DNA from: Nitrospira sp. UBA6909
Lineage (GTDB): Bacteria; Nitrospirota; Nitrospiria; Nitrospirales; Nitrospiraceae
Reading direction: 5' to 3'
NCBI GenBank assembly: GCA_002451055.1
Contig: DKBD01000213.1
Location: 20,272 to 36,780 of the forward strand
Length of the DNA: 16,509 nt
Shown: positions 13,844 to 16,509 of the stretch, piece by piece
Numbering within the stretch: the stretch's first letter is position 1
Layout of the letters: each line of letters begins with the position of its first letter
Notes under the pieces: model-generated
Databases searched by the model: none
What the model was told of the DNA's origin: nothing
Seen by the model: the letters and a program-made list of their open reading frames with translations, nothing else
Made by a program: the position numbers and the translations under genes

Positions 13844-14905
13844 GTGCGTGAGCGGCGATGGGAAACGACGGCTCCGCTGACCTTCGGCCAAGTCCTCGCG
13901 GTTGGAGACCGATTGCGGTCGCTTGGCTTGAAGCCGGTGGCGCCGGCCAACGATGTCATTTGCTATGTAGAAGAATGGACCGTCCAGTCGCCCGACGACT
14001 TCGATCAGCTCGACCCGTGGGCGACGGAAGACGTCACGCTGGTTCATGTCCGGGAACAGTGGCGGGGCGATTTCTTTCTGCTGGCCGGGGCGTACCACAC
14101 GGTGTGCCGGCGGCATCAGAACATCGGCACGTATTGCTCGGTAAGCCATCCGTGGCGGATTCGGGAACGGCTCGCGCTGCACGATCAGAAGGGCATGCTT
14201 TGGCTCGGGTTTCGGCATATGCATTCGTTCATTCGCATCCGTCTCCAGACCGTTGAGGTTGTTACGCCGGGCGAGAGGCACGAGGACGGGCGTCTGGCGC
14301 AGTGGCTGGATGAACGGCGTGCCGCGTTTCTTGATGCCATTACAGTGCTGGAGCTGCCGGTTGAGACTTCGATGGAAAAGGGCGTGGTCGTCCTCAATCC
14401 GCACGATCCTTCCGTTCCTTTTTTCTGCTCATGGCCGGACGCCTTCGGCCCCTGCCAGTTTGAGTACAACACATCGGATGCGTACGAATTTCTGGTGCCG
14501 GCCAGCAAGCTCGCCGCCACGTACGCTTCAGAACCAGCCGGGGTTCGTGTCTACTTGACAGGATTTTCAGAGGCGGCGTTGGCGGAGTTTCAGGCGATCG
14601 AGCCCGCCGCGCGGTTAGTCTATCGCTGTTCGGTGCATTGCCCGCTCGACGAATTGCCCGAGATTCTTGACGCCGTTCAGCCTGACGGACGGCTCTATGC
14701 CACGCTTTGTGAATTTCCCACCCAGGATTTGCTGCCGGAAGGAGAGGAGGCCTCGGCCATCATCGGCATCGTTGGAAACCACGGACAATTCCAAATCGAG
14801 GCCCGTTTGAACCTGGCTCCCCTCAACGAAGAGGCAATGGCTGGTTGGTTGGAACGGCTGATCGGCTATCCAGTCGTCTACGCGCCGCTGCCTGCCTTTG
14901 TGTAG
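13844..14905 (+). CDS. Soluble protein of unknown function (353 residues)
   Basis: I recognise no family. No signal peptide or membrane helices; mixed alpha/beta composition. Notable: a histidine/cysteine-rich stretch (AYHTVCRRHQNIGTYCSVSH at about residues 83-102), FRHMHSFIRIRL at about 123-134, FFCSWPDAFGPCQFEYN at about 193-209, and YRCSVHCPLDELPEIL at about 263-278. Scattered Cys and His could bind metal, but no regular motif appears. A GTG start at 13844 is used; AAGGA lies 10 bases upstream. TTGTTG (13801-13806) and TAATAA (13825-13830) 18 bp apart could be a promoter, but would give a leader of only about 7 nt. Flanked on both sides by hexamer tracts, so it is probably transcribed alone. 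Confidence 0.7.
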   Translation: MRERRWETTAPLTFGQVLAVGDRLRSLGLKPVAPANDVICYVEEWTVQSPDDFDQLDPWATEDVTLVHVREQWRGDFFLLAGAYHTVCRRHQNIGTYCSVSHPWRIRERLALHDQKGMLWLGFRHMHSFIRIRLQTVEVVTPGERHEDGRLAQWLDERRAAFLDAITVLELPVETSMEKGVVVLNPHDPSVPFFCSWPDAFGPCQFEYNTSDAYEFLVPASKLAATYASEPAGVRVYLTGFSEAALAEFQAIEPAARLVYRCSVHCPLDELPEILDAVQPDGRLYATLCEFPTQDLLPEGEEASAIIGIVGNHGQFQIEARLNLAPLNEEAMAGWLERLIGYPVVYAPLPAFV

Positions 14906-14939
14906 CCTACTAGGCCAAGGCTAAGGTTAAGGTTGTAGG
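14906..14939 (+). repeat. Hexamer tract (AAGGTT-like), third copy, in a short hairpin
   Basis: The tract CCAAGGCTAAGGTTAAGGTT (14915-14934) lies between CCTAC (14906-14910) and GTAGG (14935-14939), which are complementary, directly after the stop codon of the upstream gene. The 13-mer TAGGCCAAGGCTA at 14911-14923 also occurs at 7168-7180. No T-run follows, so it is not a standard terminator. Confidence 0.55.
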
Positions 14940-14960
14940 AGGCTCCGTCCTTGGTCGACT

Positions 14961-14988
14961 TTGACCTCAAGCGCAGTGTTCCTAAAAC
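14961..14988 (+). promoter_or_regulatory. Possible promoter for the DUF2914 gene
   Basis: TTGACC (14961-14966) and TAAAAC (14983-14988) with a 16-bp spacer, about 40 bp upstream of the ATG at 15034. Confidence 0.4.
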
Positions 14989-15033
14989 GAACTTTTCATT
15001 GAATATTCCGTACTTCCTTCGCATTGTAGGGAC

Positions 15034-16143
15034 ATGAGCCCGATAGGGAAAGTCCAAACTCTGTTGGCGAAGCCCGTAGTGCCTGCTCTGTGCTTCTTGT
15101 CGGGCGTCATGTACGACGTGCTGACTTTGACCAGGATCGATCGGCTGCAGGATAATCTCATCCTCTTGGTCTATCTTCTTCTGTTGGGCGTCCTCATCGT
15201 GCTGATCGGACGGCTGGGTGTCGAGCCGATGCCGGATCCTCAGCAGTTGGTAGGGGTGTCGCCCGCCCTGCGATGGGCGTTGCGGACAAGGCCCTACTAT
15301 CCCTTGGCCGTTCAATTTCTGCTGGGTAGCCTCTTCAGCGCCTATGCCGTCTTTTATTCAAGAAGCGCCACGCTGACCGGCACCGCTGTGTTTTTTGCTT
15401 TGTTGGTCGCGTTGTTGATCGGTAATGAGTTCCTGCGCGATCGGCTTTCCAGCCTCCGCCTCCTGGTCAGCCTCTATGCGCTCGTGTGCTTTGCGTTTTT
15501 TACATTTTTTTTGCCGGTGATGATGGGGTACATGAACTCTGCGGTCTTCTTGATCGGAGCCGTCCTGAGCGCGGGCGTAATCTATCGCGTTGTGGAGTTG
15601 ATTTATCGCGACAACCCGATTCGATCCAGGTTCGACGCGGTCGGTGCCTCGGCGCCCGCCTTCGCCCTGATCTGTCTCCTCGTGGGCTTCTATTTTCTGA
15701 ACTGGATTCCTCCCGTGCCGCTTTCCCTCAAATACGGGGGGATGTATCGCGAGGTGAAGAAGACCGGCGACCGGTTCGAGCTGTCTTATGAAAAAAAGTG
15801 GTATCAGGTTTGGAAACGCTCGGACGATACGTTCCCAGCCGATGAGCCGATCTATTGCTTCAGCGCTGTATTTGCACCGGTCGATCTTACTGCGACGGTC
15901 TATCATCATTGGTTTTACCGGACCAGCGAGGGGAGGCCTTTTGCGCATGCCGACCGAATCCCCCTTAAAATATCCGGCGGCCGCGAAGGCGGTTACCGGG
16001 CCTATAGCTTCAAACAGCGCCTCGATCCAGGAGACTGGCGGGTGGATGTCGAAACCGAAGATGGGCGTGTGATCGGGCGGGTGTCGGTAAAGGTGAACGC
16101 ACGCGAGCGCGCTCAGCCGGCATTGACGACCGTGTCGTACTGA
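15034..16143 (+). CDS. Polytopic membrane protein with C-terminal DUF2914 domain
   Basis: 369 residues with about seven membrane segments (roughly 15-31, 42-60, 92-108, 115-131, 143-160, 168-185, 207-224) and a C-terminal soluble domain (about 270-355). The latter carries the DUF2914 pattern: HHWFYRTSEG (291-300), a polar strand, SFKQRLDPGDWRVDVETEDG (325-344) and the GRVSVKV end. DUF2914 domains are found alone or fused to membrane regions in many proteobacteria and in Nitrospira; their function is unknown. The soluble domain probably lies in the periplasm. A weak GTAGGGAC precedes the ATG, which is very close. The minus-strand frame of 359 codons across this gene is a shadow. Confidence 0.82.
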   Translation: MSPIGKVQTLLAKPVVPALCFLSGVMYDVLTLTRIDRLQDNLILLVYLLLLGVLIVLIGRLGVEPMPDPQQLVGVSPALRWALRTRPYYPLAVQFLLGSLFSAYAVFYSRSATLTGTAVFFALLVALLIGNEFLRDRLSSLRLLVSLYALVCFAFFTFFLPVMMGYMNSAVFLIGAVLSAGVIYRVVELIYRDNPIRSRFDAVGASAPAFALICLLVGFYFLNWIPPVPLSLKYGGMYREVKKTGDRFELSYEKKWYQVWKRSDDTFPADEPIYCFSAVFAPVDLTATVYHHWFYRTSEGRPFAHADRIPLKISGGREGGYRAYSFKQRLDPGDWRVDVETEDGRVIGRVSVKVNARERAQPALTTVSY

Positions 16144-16276
16144 CTTGCAGGCACAGTCCACATCAATCTCCATCCAGCCTGACGGGAGAAGGATATCGTG
16201 ACTCTCATTCCGTACGGTCTTTATCTGTGAGCGGTGGTTGAAGTCGATCGCATCAAGGGCGTAAAGTCCACACGTG

Positions 16277-16509
16277 ATGAATTCGCGAACGCTTCGCCCC
16301 TGCCCCTCCAGCCCGAATTGCGTCTCCACGCAAGCGCAGGATGCCGGCCATGCCATCACGCCCTTCCGGTATCGGAAAAGCCGCGCCGAAGCAAAAGAGG
16401 CTTTGAAGGAAATCATCGGCTCCTTACCGCGCGTCAAGCTTGTCGCGGAAGACGAATCCTACCTGCACTATGAGTTCGCCAGTCGGCTGATCCGATTCGT
16501 CGATGACGT
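16277..16509 (+). CDS. DUF1499 family protein, 3' end outside the window
   Basis: 77 residues of a gene running off the right edge. It opens with the DUF1499 hallmark LRPCPSSPNCVSTQ (residues 6-19), then H25-A-I-T-P-F, a helix (RAEAKEALKEIIGSLP), and ESYLHYEFASRLIRFVDD at the edge, where the family shows a conserved S..F.FVDD block. Function unknown. ATG at 16277 is used; a GTG at 16274 is adjacent and the frame is closed at 16262. No strong ribosome-binding site. Unlike many DUF1499 proteins there is no signal peptide at this start. Confidence 0.85.
   Translation, partial: MNSRTLRPCPSSPNCVSTQAQDAGHAITPFRYRKSRAEAKEALKEIIGSLPRVKLVAEDESYLHYEFASRLIRFVDD

Noticed and set aside
15358..16437. 359-codon minus-strand frame
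   Set aside because: Antisense shadow of the DUF2914 gene and of the DUF1499 start; composition is unlike a folded protein.
1..16509. CRISPR array, tRNA, rRNA, or riboswitch
   Set aside because: No regularly spaced direct repeats, no cloverleaf or rRNA core sequence and no known riboswitch core, including upstream of the TonB receptor.

Overview
The window looks like chromosomal DNA of a Nitrospira-type bacterium (phylum Nitrospirota). This rests on the high-GC coding style, the protein families present (NikR with a TonB receptor, HpnA, CruF-like, IspA, DUF2914, several lineage-type hypotheticals) and short intergenic repeats that I associate with these genomes. The genus is an inference from memory, not tested. 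I see no phage, CRISPR array, rRNA or tRNA.

Layout. (1) 1-560: decayed, frameshifted IS481-family transposase, then about 400 bp without a recognisable gene. (2) 920-3477, + strand: a nickel module, nikR followed 25 bp later by a TonB-dependent receptor, with same-orientation GTGTTAC half-sites just upstream of nikR. (3) 3568-4140, +: 3-methyladenine DNA glycosylase with its own promoter-like sequence. (4) 4163-4692, -: a small exported protein with a near-consensus promoter, a clear ribosome-binding site and its own terminator. (5) 4779-10506, -: a run of six genes read right to left: ispA (farnesyl diphosphate synthase), hpnA (hopanoid-associated epimerase), a CruF-like carotenoid protein, a small exported protein, a YvlD-type four-helix membrane protein, and a double-GAF histidine kinase homologue whose phosphoacceptor histidine is replaced by threonine. 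The first three form an isoprenoid (hopanoid/carotenoid) group. (6) 10556-10711: G-run-rich DNA over the ispA promoter and a perfect 24-bp inverted repeat, beside a Phd/YefM antitoxin remnant that lacks its N-terminus and has no toxin. (7) 11095-16143, +: mostly uncharacterised proteins: a C4HC3 zinc-finger protein translationally coupled to a three-helix membrane protein, a duplicated-CxxC protein, two soluble unknowns, a YajG-like lipoprotein and a DUF2914 membrane protein. Several gaps here carry short AAGGTT-like hexamer tracts. (8) 16277 to the end: start of a DUF1499 gene cut by the window edge.

The most unusual items are the C4HC3 finger plus membrane-protein pair, the kinase without its histidine, the NikR/TonB receptor pair with direct-repeat half-sites, and the 123-bp inverted-repeat element. 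No single new system is proven; the 11109-11734 pair is the best candidate for something undescribed.
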